Assembly: GCF_001695575.1 (NCBI RefSeq)
Contig: NZ_LUAX01000001.1
Coordinates: forward strand, 2,046,001-2,110,000
DNA: 64,000 nt
Reading direction: 5' to 3'
From: Vibrio europaeus
GTDB taxonomy: Bacteria; Pseudomonadota; Gammaproteobacteria; Enterobacterales; Vibrionaceae
Shown: one piece after another, positions 41,037 through 50,157 of the stretch
Layout of the letters: each line of letters starts with the position of its first letter
Numbering within the stretch: position 1 is the stretch's first letter
Program-made: the position numbers and the translations under genes
Notes under the pieces: generated by a model
What the model saw: only the letters and a program-made list of their open reading frames with translations
Told to the model about the DNA's origin: nothing
The model's database searches: none

Positions 41037-42917
41037 TTAAACCTCTGCCATGTCGCCGTTGTTTTGTAACCAAGAGCGACGATCATCAGCACGCTTCTTA
41101 CCAAGCAGCATATCCATCATTTCCATGGTGGCTTGGTTGTCATCAATGGTTAGCTGAACTAAACGACGAGTATTTGGATCCATCGTCGTTTCACGAAGTT
41201 GCAGTGGGTTCATCTCACCCAAACCTTTGAATCGCTGTACGTTGATTTTTGCTTTCTTCTTCGACAAGCGCTCTAGAATGCCCTCTTTCTCATCATCATC
41301 AAGGGCATAGAACACTTCTTTACCACAGTCGATACGATAGAGAGGAGGCATAGCTACATAAATATGACCCGCTTCAACCAGAGAGCGGAAATGACGCGTA
41401 AATAGCGCACATAGTAGCGTTGCGATATGCAGACCATCCGAGTCCGCATCGGCAAGGATACAGATCTTACCGTAGCGAAGGCCTTCAAGATTCTCACTAT
41501 CTGGGTCAATACCTAGTGCCACTGAGATATCGTGAACTTCTTGAGAAGCGAGCACCTGATCAGGAGAGACTTCCCAAGTATTGAGAATCTTACCGCGTAG
41601 TGGCATTACCGCTTGGAACTCACGGTCACGAGCTTGCTTCGCTGAACCGCCTGCCGAGTCACCCTCGACGAAGAAGATTTCAGTGCGATTTAGGTCTTGA
41701 ACAGAACAGTCCGTCAGTTTGCCTGGTAGCGCTGGGCCTGAAGCCACTTTTTTACGCACCACCTTCTTGCTTGCGCGCATTCGGCGGTGTGCGTTTGCGA
41801 TACACACTTCGGCCAACTGCTCAGCCAATTGAGGTTTTTCATTCAACCATAGGCTGAAGGCATCTTTAACCACACCAGAAACAAACGCTGCGGTTTGGCG
41901 AGAAGACAAACGCTCTTTCGTCTGACCCGCAAACTGTGGATCTTGCATCTTAACCGATAAAACGTAAGAACAGCGGTCGAAGACGTCGTCACCGGTTAAC
42001 TTAACACCACGTGGCAACAGATTACGGAATTCACAAAATTCACGCATCGCATCAAGCAATCCTTGGCGAAGACCATTAACGTGTGTACCACCTTGCGCAG
42101 TTGGAATCAGGTTAACGTAGCTTTCGGTGATCATCTCACCGCCTTCTGGCTGCCAGATAACTGCCCAGTTAGCGGCTTCAGTTTCCGCCGAGAATTCACC
42201 GGTAAATGGCTCTTCTGGTAAAACGGTATAACCTTTAACGCCTTCTACTAGGTAGTCTTTTAAACCGTCTTCATACAGCCATTTGTAGTCATTGCCATTT
42301 ACTTTATCAGTAAAGGTAATTTCTAAGCCCGGACAAAGGACAGCTTTCGCGCGTAAGTTATTAACTAAACGAGTAACCGAGAAGTTTGCCGAGTCAAAAT
42401 ACTTCGCCTCAGGCCAGAAATGAACACTGGTACCTTTATTGCGGCGGCCGCATGTCCCGGTCACCGTTAAGTCCGACACTTTATCGCCGTGTTCAAATGC
42501 AATTTCGTACACTTGACCATCACGACGAACCGTCACTTCGACACGCTTAGACAAAGCGTTTACCACGGAGATACCTACCCCGTGTAGGCCACCAGAGAAC
42601 TGATAGTTTTTATTCGAGAACTTACCACCTGCATGAAGCTTACATAGAATAAGCTCCACACCAGAGACTTTCTCTTCTGGGTGGATGTCTACAGGCATAC
42701 CTCGACCATCATCGATCACTTCGAGTGATTGGTCGGCATGCAAAATTACTTGAACCTTTGAAGCGTGTCCGGCGAGCGCTTCATCGACACTGTTATCGAT
42801 GACTTCTTGGCCTAAATGGTTAGGGCGCGCTGTATCCGTATACATCCCTGGTCGGCGACGTACTGGCTCCAAACCATTAAGAACCTCAATGGCTCCAGCA
42901 TTATATTGTTCAGTCAT
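41037..42917 (-). CDS. parE: DNA topoisomerase IV subunit B
   Basis: The 626-residue GHKL ATPase subunit of topoisomerase IV. The ATPase domain begins with LEPVRRRPGMYTDT and contains the VIDNSVDEALAGHA and GLHGVGISVVNALS motifs. The TOPRIM domain has VEGDSAGGSAKQARDR and the ADADSDGLHIATLL acidic cluster. The end is typical. Length is close to E. coli ParE (630). A 225-bp gap upstream carries a perfect TTGACA (minus strand, 43087-43092), possibly part of its promoter. Confidence 0.97.
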   Translation of the reverse strand: MTEQYNAGAIEVLNGLEPVRRRPGMYTDTARPNHLGQEVIDNSVDEALAGHASKVQVILHADQSLEVIDDGRGMPVDIHPEEKVSGVELILCKLHAGGKFSNKNYQFSGGLHGVGISVVNALSKRVEVTVRRDGQVYEIAFEHGDKVSDLTVTGTCGRRNKGTSVHFWPEAKYFDSANFSVTRLVNNLRAKAVLCPGLEITFTDKVNGNDYKWLYEDGLKDYLVEGVKGYTVLPEEPFTGEFSAETEAANWAVIWQPEGGEMITESYVNLIPTAQGGTHVNGLRQGLLDAMREFCEFRNLLPRGVKLTGDDVFDRCSYVLSVKMQDPQFAGQTKERLSSRQTAAFVSGVVKDAFSLWLNEKPQLAEQLAEVCIANAHRRMRASKKVVRKKVASGPALPGKLTDCSVQDLNRTEIFFVEGDSAGGSAKQARDREFQAVMPLRGKILNTWEVSPDQVLASQEVHDISVALGIDPDSENLEGLRYGKICILADADSDGLHIATLLCALFTRHFRSLVEAGHIYVAMPPLYRIDCGKEVFYALDDDEKEGILERLSKKKAKINVQRFKGLGEMNPLQLRETTMDPNTRRLVQLTIDDNQATMEMMDMLLGKKRADDRRSWLQNNGDMAEV

Positions 42918-43142
42918 AATACGGAATATCGTTATAAAGAATAAAAAGGTTACTTGTTGGGTGATGGATAAGGCGTTGGCTCACAATGGAAGCAGTGACT
43001 GTTGGTAGTCGTCCATGCGGCCACTATCTAATTGCGTCAAACCCACACAAGTACTGGTGAGACATAGTCTGGAACAGACCCAATTATGTCAAGAGAGATA
43101 ACTAAGTAACAAGCAAAATTATGACTCTTCCCTCAATGAGGG

Positions 43143-43724
43143 TCAGAGTTGTAAGAATTCTATGATTTGAGCAGGATAGCGTTCGAAATCAACAAAGCTA
43201 TGATCACCGCCCTGTTCGACGTTCTGTTTTGCCCCACAAAAGTGCTCAACCGCTTGCTTATAGTCTAACACTTCATCTTCGGTTTGTTGCAACAACCAGA
43301 AATCAGATGGTATGGCTATTTTGAGTGTATCGAGTGTTTTTAACTCTTCGATATGTTTCGCCTCAAGCACATAGCGCTCTTTGGTGTATGGGTTTTCTTG
43401 CTCACCTAAGTAGTCCGCAAGCAGCTCATAAGGCTTCACCGCAGGATTCACCACCACAGCTTTAAAGCCAAACTGTGCATTGAGCCACATTGACATGTAA
43501 CCGCCTAAAGAACTACCAACCAAGCCAATGGTATAGTCATCTTTATACTGGTTAACAATATCAAGTAGGTGCCGGGCAGCTTGCTGTGGAAAGCAAGGTA
43601 AACGCGGCGTCACTAATTTAATATCAGGTCGATTTTCTAGGCAATACTCCTTCATCACATTGGCTTTATGTGATAAGGGTGAGCTGTTAAAGCCATGAAT
43701 ATAAAGAAGTAATGATGGTTTCAT
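43143..43724 (-). CDS. yqiA: Esterase YqiA (alpha/beta hydrolase)
   Basis: A 193-residue alpha/beta hydrolase of the UPF0227/YqiA type, with esterase activity in E. coli; the physiological substrate is unknown. The nucleophile elbow GSSLGG puts Ser72 in the active site, the oxyanion segment is LLYIHGFNSSPLS near residue 6, and the C-terminal His is in GGDHSFVDF. It lies nine bases after cpdA, in the nudF-yqiB-cpdA-yqiA-parE order shared with enterics. A short inverted repeat (CCCTC/GAGGG) overlaps its end but lacks a T run. Confidence 0.9.
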   Translation of the reverse strand: MKPSLLLYIHGFNSSPLSHKANVMKEYCLENRPDIKLVTPRLPCFPQQAARHLLDIVNQYKDDYTIGLVGSSLGGYMSMWLNAQFGFKAVVVNPAVKPYELLADYLGEQENPYTKERYVLEAKHIEELKTLDTLKIAIPSDFWLLQQTEDEVLDYKQAVEHFCGAKQNVEQGGDHSFVDFERYPAQIIEFLQL

Positions 43725-43733
43725 TGTGTTTCC

Positions 43734-44555
43734 CTAATAGCCCGCTGAATTGAAATCGGGTTGAAAACAGCCATAAGGTAGACGTTTAACTTGAGTGGTT
43801 AACTGACCATCACTATGCAGTTCTAGCTCTCTCCAACCTGGGGAAAGGGTATCAAGAGCAAAATCATCACTATTCGGCTTAAACTGCACACAGGTAGAAG
43901 GCGTCGCCATTACACGCACTCCCTGATGCAACACATTCATATCTTGGTGAACATGGCCACAGAGAACGGCCTTAACATTGCTGTGCTTTTCAACCACTTC
44001 CCAGAAATGATGAGCGTCTTTTAGTGTGTGCTGATCTAACCAACGGCTGCCTACCAAGATTGGATGATGATGAAGCAACACAAGTGTATGCCTTTCAGGA
44101 TATTGAGAAAGTTTATCTTCAAGCAGAGCTAGCTGTTGATCACTGAGGCGTCCATGCGGCACACCAACAACTTGCGAGTCTAGCAGTACCATTTGCCAAT
44201 GTTCGCCAAGCAAGACATGCTCAACTTGTTTAATTTGAGTCGATGGCAATACCGAGTTCATGCTTGGTTTAAAGTCATGATTTCCCGGCAACCAGAAACA
44301 GGTGTTCTTCAGCGGAGCAATGCCTTGCTCAAAACGCTGATATGACTCAGCAGTGTGATCCTGAGAGATATCTCCAGTCGAGATAACCGCATCAAAGCTT
44401 TGATTTTCTTCGACGATCGCCGCTACCACAGCATTAAAACTGTCTAATGTATTTACGCTGAGCAGACTACCATCCACTGGCTCAAACAAATGAGTGTCAG
44501 TAATCTGAAGTAGCTTAATACTGTCGCTATTTGATGAACTTGACGTTACTTTCAA
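43734..44555 (-). CDS. cpdA: 3',5'-cyclic AMP phosphodiesterase CpdA
   Basis: The 273-residue metallophosphoesterase hydrolyses cAMP and so lowers CRP-cAMP signalling. Metal-binding motifs are all present: DTH (Asp20, His22), the GDIS segment, GNHD near residue 92, the LLHHHP block and GHVH. The end is close to E. coli CpdA (PSTCVQFKPNSDDFALDTLSPGWRELELHSDGQLTTQVKRL). The start appears to be TTG at 44553-44555, with AGG about nine bases upstream; no ATG lies near. It follows yqiB by 10 bp. Confidence 0.93.
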   Translation of the reverse strand: MKVTSSSSNSDSIKLLQITDTHLFEPVDGSLLSVNTLDSFNAVVAAIVEENQSFDAVISTGDISQDHTAESYQRFEQGIAPLKNTCFWLPGNHDFKPSMNSVLPSTQIKQVEHVLLGEHWQMVLLDSQVVGVPHGRLSDQQLALLEDKLSQYPERHTLVLLHHHPILVGSRWLDQHTLKDAHHFWEVVEKHSNVKAVLCGHVHQDMNVLHQGVRVMATPSTCVQFKPNSDDFALDTLSPGWRELELHSDGQLTTQVKRLPYGCFQPDFNSAGY

Positions 44556-44565
44556 AACAAAAAAC

Positions 44566-45006
44566 CTAAATATTCAATGGAGTACGGCTAATACCCTGCT
44601 TTAAACAAAATGAAAGCCAATCGCCTAAAAAGCGATTAAGTTGCACCTTCTCATCTTGTTGTAGCATTTTATCGTTCGGGTAATCATATCGGGCATTGAC
44701 ACGTTTCAAATGGTCACAAGCAGAGACTTCTGCTACACGAGCATCGTGGTAGAGCCTGACAGACATTGTCGGTAATGGAAATACTGGAACGTCATCGCTT
44801 TGACAAATATCGACCAAAGTTGTGTACTTTGTGACTTCTACCACTTGAACCTGATAGGTTAAATAAGCCGCTTGATAACAGCGTACATCACCCACACTCG
44901 GTTGATTGGGCAACAAAGCGTTAAGCTTGGCGTAATTTGTTTCGTAAGTCCGCATCAAATCAGCAAGATCAACATGATACGGTTTCTTTAGTGCTACTTG
45001 TGCCAT
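44566..45006 (-). CDS. yqiB: DUF1249 family protein YqiB
   Basis: A conserved protein of unknown function, about 146 residues from the ATG at 45004-45006, which has AGGA just upstream. Alignment to the E. coli protein covers DLMRTYETNYAKLNALLP, VVEVTKYTTLVDI, LPTMSVRLYHDARVAEV and ARYDYPNDKMLQQDEKVQLNRFLGDWLSFCL. No signal peptide or membrane segment is seen. It overlaps the end of nudF by 13 bp and precedes cpdA, so it belongs to the nudF-yqiB-cpdA-yqiA transcription unit. I cannot assign a reaction. Confidence 0.87.
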   Translation of the reverse strand: MAQVALKKPYHVDLADLMRTYETNYAKLNALLPNQPSVGDVRCYQAAYLTYQVQVVEVTKYTTLVDICQSDDVPVFPLPTMSVRLYHDARVAEVSACDHLKRVNARYDYPNDKMLQQDEKVQLNRFLGDWLSFCLKQGISRTPLNI

Positions 45007-45623
45007 TGTTCCTGTAATCTGTGATGGTTTAACTCTAGCCACTGCAACGCAATGATAGAGGCACCATTTTCAAATTTTCCTTCTACTACCCATTGATACG
45101 CTTGTTGGCGGGAAATAACGTGTACTCGAATATCCTCCCCTTCATAGTCTAAACCATGAACGCCATACGCTGTACTCGCATCCACTTGACCAACAAAAAC
45201 ATCTAATTTTTCAGAGCAGCCGCCCGAAGATGGATAGTAAGAGGTCACTTTTTCCAGTTTCCCTACTTCAATGCCCGCTTCTTCTACGGCTTCACGCCTT
45301 ACAACATCCTCGGCCTCTTCGCCTTTATCTATCATGCCAGCGACAATTTCTAACTGCCATGGACTGCGGTGCTCTAAGGCACCAACACGAATTTGCTCAA
45401 TAATGACAACCTGATCCCTAATCGGGTCATACGGTAACATTGCCGCCGCATGTCCACGCTCGAACATTTCGCGCTCGATAGGCTCACTCCAGCCGCCTTC
45501 GAACAATTTATGTTTGAAGTGATACTTAATCATTCTAAAAAAACCCTGAAACAGTGTTTCTTTTGAGATTATTTCCACATCTTGGGGAGTAAACTGCTGA
45601 TGTTGGTTGTCAGACTGTTGCAT
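44994..45623 (-). CDS. nudF: ADP-ribose pyrophosphatase (Nudix)
   Basis: The 209-residue Nudix hydrolase splits ADP-ribose to AMP and ribose 5-phosphate. The Nudix box GMIDKGEEAEDVVRREAVEEAGI fits GX5EX7REUXEEXGU, and a YYPSSGGCSEKLDVFVGQVD segment follows, typical of the ADP-ribose family. Length equals E. coli NudF. First gene of its operon and divergent from tolC, an arrangement conserved in enterics. Confidence 0.95.
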   Translation of the reverse strand: MQQSDNQHQQFTPQDVEIISKETLFQGFFRMIKYHFKHKLFEGGWSEPIEREMFERGHAAAMLPYDPIRDQVVIIEQIRVGALEHRSPWQLEIVAGMIDKGEEAEDVVRREAVEEAGIEVGKLEKVTSYYPSSGGCSEKLDVFVGQVDASTAYGVHGLDYEGEDIRVHVISRQQAYQWVVEGKFENGASIIALQWLELNHHRLQEQWHK

Positions 45624-45765
45624 TTGGCACCTCTCTGAGTGAATCTTATAGTTTACGCAGACAAAAGCTTAACTTCCAAGGACATGGCTCAACTTTTTAT
45701 ACAATTTTTATAGTTTAAGTTAAATTGATGAATTATTTTTATTGCACAAGCGGACAGTTAAGTGT

Positions 45766-45783
45766 AAAACTTTGCAAAGTTTT
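45766..45783. promoter_or_regulatory. Perfect 18-bp palindrome upstream of tolC
   Basis: AAAACTTTGCAAAGTTTT is fully self-complementary with no spacer and lies 73 bp before the tolC ATG in the nudF-tolC divergent region. A possible tolC promoter (TTGAGT at 45802-45807, 18-bp spacer, TATTTT at 45826-45831) starts just downstream, so the palindrome is well placed for an activator or repressor. The binding protein is unknown. Confidence 0.5.
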
Positions 45784-45855
45784 TGAGTGAATTGCCATCA
45801 ATTGAGTTAAACTCTTGAAGACAAATATTTTTCGCATTTGGCAGGAATAGGACCT

Positions 45856-47187
45856 ATGAAAAAACTGCTTCCACTTATTATCAGTGCAGCACTAGGCAGC
45901 CTAAGCACAAGCGCTTTCGCTGACACTCTGACGGACATCTACAATCAAGCAAAAGAGAACGATCCAACGCTACTAAGCGCTGCAGCAAAGCGTGATGAAG
46001 CCTTTGAAGCAGTGACTTCTAGTCGTGCAGCTCTATTACCACAAATTAATTTAACCGCAGCGTATGACATCAACCGCGGTAAAATAGATAACCAATCAGG
46101 CAAGAATGACAATGATTCTAATACTTGGAATGCAGGTATTGGCTTTAAGCAAGAGCTTTACAATCGTTCAAGCTGGGTAACATTAGATACCGCAGAGAAA
46201 GGGGCTCGTCAAAGCGATGCTTCTTATGCAGCAGCGCAGCAAGCGCTAATTCTACGTGTTTCAACAGCATACTTTGACGTATTGCGCGCGCAAGATAACC
46301 TAGTCTTTGTTCAAGCAGAAAAAGCCGCTGTTGGCCGTCAGCTAGAACAAACCAAACAGCGTTTTGAAGTAGGTCTGTCTGCAATTACCGATGTACATGA
46401 CGCGCAAGCTCAATACGACTCAGTTTTAGCCGATGAAGTTCTAGCACAAAACAGCTTAGTCAATAGCTACGAAGGACTACGTGAAATTACCGGTCAAGAG
46501 CACTCAAAGCTAGATATTCTAGATACTGCACGTTTCTCTGCACAGAAAACGTCAGCTGGCATTGATGAACTGGTAAATGAAGCCCAGGAGAAGAACCTAA
46601 GTCTTCTATCAGCACGTATTACTCAAGATATCGCCAAAGACAAAATCACGCTACAAAGCTCAGGTCACTTACCGACTCTAACATTGGACGGTGGCTATAC
46701 GCTTGCTGACCAAAGCAACAGCAGTAATGCTGCAAGTGACTTTGATTCAAACAACCTCAATGTAGGCCTGAACCTAAATGTTCCGCTATACACTGGTGGT
46801 GCAACAACCTCGCTAACCAAACAGGCTGAGTTTAACTATGTCTCGGCAAGCCAAGACCTAGAAAAAACTTACCGTAGCGTCGTTAAAGATGTTCGCGCAT
46901 TCAACAACAACATCGGCGCTTCAATCGGTGCACTTCGTGCTTACGAGCAAACGGTGGTTTCTGCGCAGTCAGCTCTTGAAGCTACAGAAGCAGGTTTCGA
47001 TGTAGGTACTCGTACTATCGTTGATGTTCTAGATTCAACTCGCCGTCTATACGATGCGAACAAAAACCTATCGAACGCTCGTTACGATTACATCCTAAGC
47101 GTACTGCAGCTACGTCAAGCCGTGGGTACTCTGAGCGAGCAAGATGTGCTAGATGTGAATGCAGGTCTAAAGACAGCAAGCAACTAA
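45856..47187 (+). CDS. tolC: Outer-membrane efflux channel TolC
   Basis: The 443-residue protein forms the trimeric outer-membrane exit duct for RND and ABC pumps and type I secretion. The ATG at 45856 gives the signal peptide MKKLLPLIISAALGSLSTSAFA and mature start DTLTDIYNQAKENDP; AGGA stands upstream. Two internally homologous OEP repeats of mixed helix and strand are visible, with the conserved SAYFDVLRAQDNLVF and TRTIVDVLDSTRRLYDANKNLS segments at equivalent places. Slightly shorter than E. coli TolC, mostly at the C-terminal tail. Confidence 0.96.
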   Translation: MKKLLPLIISAALGSLSTSAFADTLTDIYNQAKENDPTLLSAAAKRDEAFEAVTSSRAALLPQINLTAAYDINRGKIDNQSGKNDNDSNTWNAGIGFKQELYNRSSWVTLDTAEKGARQSDASYAAAQQALILRVSTAYFDVLRAQDNLVFVQAEKAAVGRQLEQTKQRFEVGLSAITDVHDAQAQYDSVLADEVLAQNSLVNSYEGLREITGQEHSKLDILDTARFSAQKTSAGIDELVNEAQEKNLSLLSARITQDIAKDKITLQSSGHLPTLTLDGGYTLADQSNSSNAASDFDSNNLNVGLNLNVPLYTGGATTSLTKQAEFNYVSASQDLEKTYRSVVKDVRAFNNNIGASIGALRAYEQTVVSAQSALEATEAGFDVGTRTIVDVLDSTRRLYDANKNLSNARYDYILSVLQLRQAVGTLSEQDVLDVNAGLKTASN

Positions 47188-47204
47188 TCGAGCTAATAAA
47201 ATAG

Positions 47205-47240
47205 AAAAAAGGCTTGTTCCGATATGGAGCAAGCCTTTTT
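47205..47240. terminator. Bidirectional terminator after tolC
   Basis: Hairpin AAAAAGGCTTGTTCC-GATAT-GGAGCAAGCCTTTTT (one T-G pair) with A and T runs, between tolC and the converging lipoprotein gene. Confidence 0.88.
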
Positions 47241-47264
47241 ATTTATCTGCGGACAGGTTAATCG

Positions 47265-47711
47265 CTAATAAACGGTATCAATCTTGACGTTCTTCTCTAC
47301 CAACCATTCCACTTGGCCGTTATTGTTCAGCATTAAAGCAACATTAACTGGTTTAGCTGCATCAATAGGGAACTGCCATACAAAGGCGACTTCCCACTGA
47401 TTTTGATTGTGTGTACGCAGCTCAAGTAAGTCACCATCAATCTGCCACGTTTCTTCACCCTGCTGAATAGAGATGCTTTTTACATCAAGTTCAGCGGGAA
47501 GGGTTTTATCTGACTCAAGATACAGAGCCCCATGTAGGGTGTTATCTTGAACCTCACCGATAGTTGGCATTTTATTCAGCCAAAGGTTACTTTTCAGTGA
47601 TACGGTCGCCTCAGAAATAACAACTTGATTGTCTTGTTCCCACCCAACTGGCTCTGAAGCACAACCTGCTAGTAGAGCGGCACTTAATGACACCAATGCT
47701 AATTTTTTCAT
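47265..47711 (-). CDS. Small hypothetical lipoprotein next to arcB
   Basis: I do not recognise a family. The 148-residue product begins MKKLALVSLSAALLAGCASE, a clear lipoprotein signal with lipobox LLAGC (Cys17) and Ala at +2, predicting outer-membrane anchoring. The mature part has no further Cys and no membrane segment. It alternates beta-like stretches (VVISEATVSLKSNLWLNKMP, LHGALYLESD, WEVAFVWQFPID, VNVALMLNNNGQVEWLVEKNVKI), suggesting a compact beta-rich periplasmic domain. It starts 17 bp after the arcB stop with no terminator between, so it is probably co-transcribed with the sensor kinase. Whether it is linked to ArcB function is unknown. Confidence 0.8.
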   Translation of the reverse strand: MKKLALVSLSAALLAGCASEPVGWEQDNQVVISEATVSLKSNLWLNKMPTIGEVQDNTLHGALYLESDKTLPAELDVKSISIQQGEETWQIDGDLLELRTHNQNQWEVAFVWQFPIDAAKPVNVALMLNNNGQVEWLVEKNVKIDTVY

Positions 47712-47728
47712 CTCTTTCACCTCTGACG

Positions 47729-50074
47729 TTACGACTGTTGTCCTAACCATTCTTTAAGTATTTGAATATCATTTTTATATTCATTCTTCATTTCTTCAAC
47801 CCAATCATCAATATTTTCCCACCAAGCAGGTAAATCTGGTGATTGAGCTTTCTGAGCGACGCTTTGAATGTGCTTTAGTCCAATAGAGCCTGCGGCTCCT
47901 TTAATCTTGTGCGCTTCAGACACGATGCCCTCTTGATGCTTAGCAATCATATTCGAGTCCAGCACTTGCAGATAGTCAGGCATCATTTCTTCGAACATAG
48001 TGATGCTATCTAGCACGGGCTGAGAGCCGACAATGCTTACATACGACTCAAGCATATCGAGGTCAAGCAAACGCGAGTAGATCTCTCCCCCCTCAACAAC
48101 GGGTTCTTGTTTGATAACTTCCGTGACCTGTTCAGTCATTTCTTGCTGAGTAAACTTAGCTAACACATCGTGAACCGCAGTCACCGAAAGCGGCTTACTG
48201 ATCGCATCGTCCATTCCTCTATCAAGGTATTCTCGTTTGTTTTTCAGCACATTGGCCGTTAGAGCAACCAGTGGCGGTAAATCAGAATAGGTACGTCTGA
48301 AGTACTCAGCAATATCGAAACCAGTCATATCTGGTAGCTGAATATCGAGGAACACTAGGTCGTAGATTTCAGGGTCGAACATCTCCATCGCTTCGGCGCC
48401 ATTCATCGCCACGGACACTTCATGCCCCATACTCTCAAGCAACGAACGAGCAACGGTAATATTGAGTTCAATATCCTCTACCATAAAGATATTCAGCTCT
48501 TGTGACTGATTGACGACATCCACAGTAGGTTGTTCACTTTCTGCCAGTGGGACTCGAATCGTGACAGTGAAAGTACTGCCAAAGCCTTCTTCACTTGAAA
48601 CGGTAATGTCGCCATCCATCATATTGATCAGCTGTTTCGAAACCGCTAAGCCAATACCCGTTCCAACCGCATGAAGATTATCTTTGCCTGATTTCACCTG
48701 ATAATACATCGCGAAGATCTTATCCAGTTCAGCGTCTGGGATACCAATACCACTGTCCTCGATTTCCATCGTGATATGCGCATACTCTTCATCCACTTCA
48801 GAGCTGACCGTCATCACAACGCCACCTTCTTTAGTAAATTTCATAGCATTGCTGATCAAGTTCCATAGAACCTGGCGCAAACGGGTCGCATCAACTTCAA
48901 TCGCAGTCGGCAGTTCGCTCAAGCGCTCAAGGTCAAATCTCAGCCCTTTTTGCGACGCCATAAGTGCGGAAATACTCTCCATTTCAGCGACAAACTCTTC
49001 GAAGTTCAGCGCCGCTGGGAAAAGCTCAAGCTTACGGCGATCGAACTTATCCATATCGATAATGTCATTGAAAATGTTACCTAGCGTAATCGCACTGACA
49101 TTGATCGTCTGCATATGATTGCGCTGCTCGGCAGTCAACTGAGTATCGAGTAGCATACGGCTTAAACCAACAATGCCATTGAGCGGCGTTCTTAGTTCGT
49201 GACTGATTGTAGAAATAAAGGTGGTCTTATCACGGCTCGCCTTTTCAAGCGACTCTTCATGACGCTTACGCTCGGTAATATCGCGACCAAAACCAACCAG
49301 CCCTAAATGTCGACCATCTTTGCTGTAAAACGGCACCTTACGCAGCTCGAAGTAATTGCGGCGACCATCTGGATACTCAAGCCACTGTTCATATGTAAGG
49401 GCTTGGTTATCGGAGAATACCTTTTGGTCTGTATCTACAATTTGCTGCGCGACCTCTTTGCTGTAGACATCCCAAGGTGTTAAGCCCACTAGCTGACTCT
49501 CTTTCTTGCCGGTCAACTCTTCCATTGCGCGGTTACAACCGGAGAAAACACCCTCAGCATTACGGTAGTAAATAAGATCGGGAGAGGCATCAATAAATGA
49601 ACGCAGCAGTGCGGTTCTTTCTGCAAGCTCGACTTGAGTTTTTTCACGTTGATAAACCTCATTCTCAAGATCTTTCATCGCTTCTTCGCGAGCTTCTTCC
49701 GCCTTGATCCTTTCTTCGATCTCTTGATTGAGCTTAGTGATATTTTGCTGCAGCTTATTGTTGAGCTCTTGGTCACGCGAGCGCATATCTTTGAGCTTAG
49801 ACACTAACTTCGAAAGTCGTTGGCGTGACTCTTCCAGCTGATCAACGACCACGGATAAGAAATAGACCGCCCAAGGGGTAATCAGAAGACCGAAGAAGAC
49901 TGAGCGGACGATATCAATATCATCGACATGGCCACTCAAGACTAGGGTAATACCAACCTGCACCACAACAGCGAGAGCAACGAGGGCAAGAGCGAGAAGA
50001 ATAGAGAAACGGAGGATGCCCAACTTAACCAGTAGATCGACATAGTATTGGGCAAGATTTTTAATCGGCTTCAT
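47729..50074 (-). CDS. arcB: Tripartite hybrid sensor kinase ArcB
   Basis: The 781-residue kinase senses the redox state of the quinone pool and phosphorylates ArcA. Two transmembrane helices (about 24-47 and 57-76) flank a tiny periplasmic loop. A coiled-coil linker, a PAS domain (about 155-270), the dimerisation/phosphoacceptor domain with His292 (ISHELRTPLNG), the ATPase domain, a receiver with Asp577 (LVFLDIQLPD) and an HPt with His722 (EAHKIKGAAGS) follow. The E. coli redox cysteine 180 is conserved (FSGC), but position 241, the second redox Cys, is Tyr, and no other Cys occurs in the protein. Confidence 0.96.
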   Translation of the reverse strand: MKPIKNLAQYYVDLLVKLGILRFSILLALALVALAVVVQVGITLVLSGHVDDIDIVRSVFFGLLITPWAVYFLSVVVDQLEESRQRLSKLVSKLKDMRSRDQELNNKLQQNITKLNQEIEERIKAEEAREEAMKDLENEVYQREKTQVELAERTALLRSFIDASPDLIYYRNAEGVFSGCNRAMEELTGKKESQLVGLTPWDVYSKEVAQQIVDTDQKVFSDNQALTYEQWLEYPDGRRNYFELRKVPFYSKDGRHLGLVGFGRDITERKRHEESLEKASRDKTTFISTISHELRTPLNGIVGLSRMLLDTQLTAEQRNHMQTINVSAITLGNIFNDIIDMDKFDRRKLELFPAALNFEEFVAEMESISALMASQKGLRFDLERLSELPTAIEVDATRLRQVLWNLISNAMKFTKEGGVVMTVSSEVDEEYAHITMEIEDSGIGIPDAELDKIFAMYYQVKSGKDNLHAVGTGIGLAVSKQLINMMDGDITVSSEEGFGSTFTVTIRVPLAESEQPTVDVVNQSQELNIFMVEDIELNITVARSLLESMGHEVSVAMNGAEAMEMFDPEIYDLVFLDIQLPDMTGFDIAEYFRRTYSDLPPLVALTANVLKNKREYLDRGMDDAISKPLSVTAVHDVLAKFTQQEMTEQVTEVIKQEPVVEGGEIYSRLLDLDMLESYVSIVGSQPVLDSITMFEEMMPDYLQVLDSNMIAKHQEGIVSEAHKIKGAAGSIGLKHIQSVAQKAQSPDLPAWWENIDDWVEEMKNEYKNDIQILKEWLGQQS

Positions 50075-50157
50075 TGAGAGCTCCGCACGAAAACATATGA
50101 CTAAATACTACCTGTTTTCATAAACGACAGCTAAAAGAATCCTTAAATAAGAAAAGC

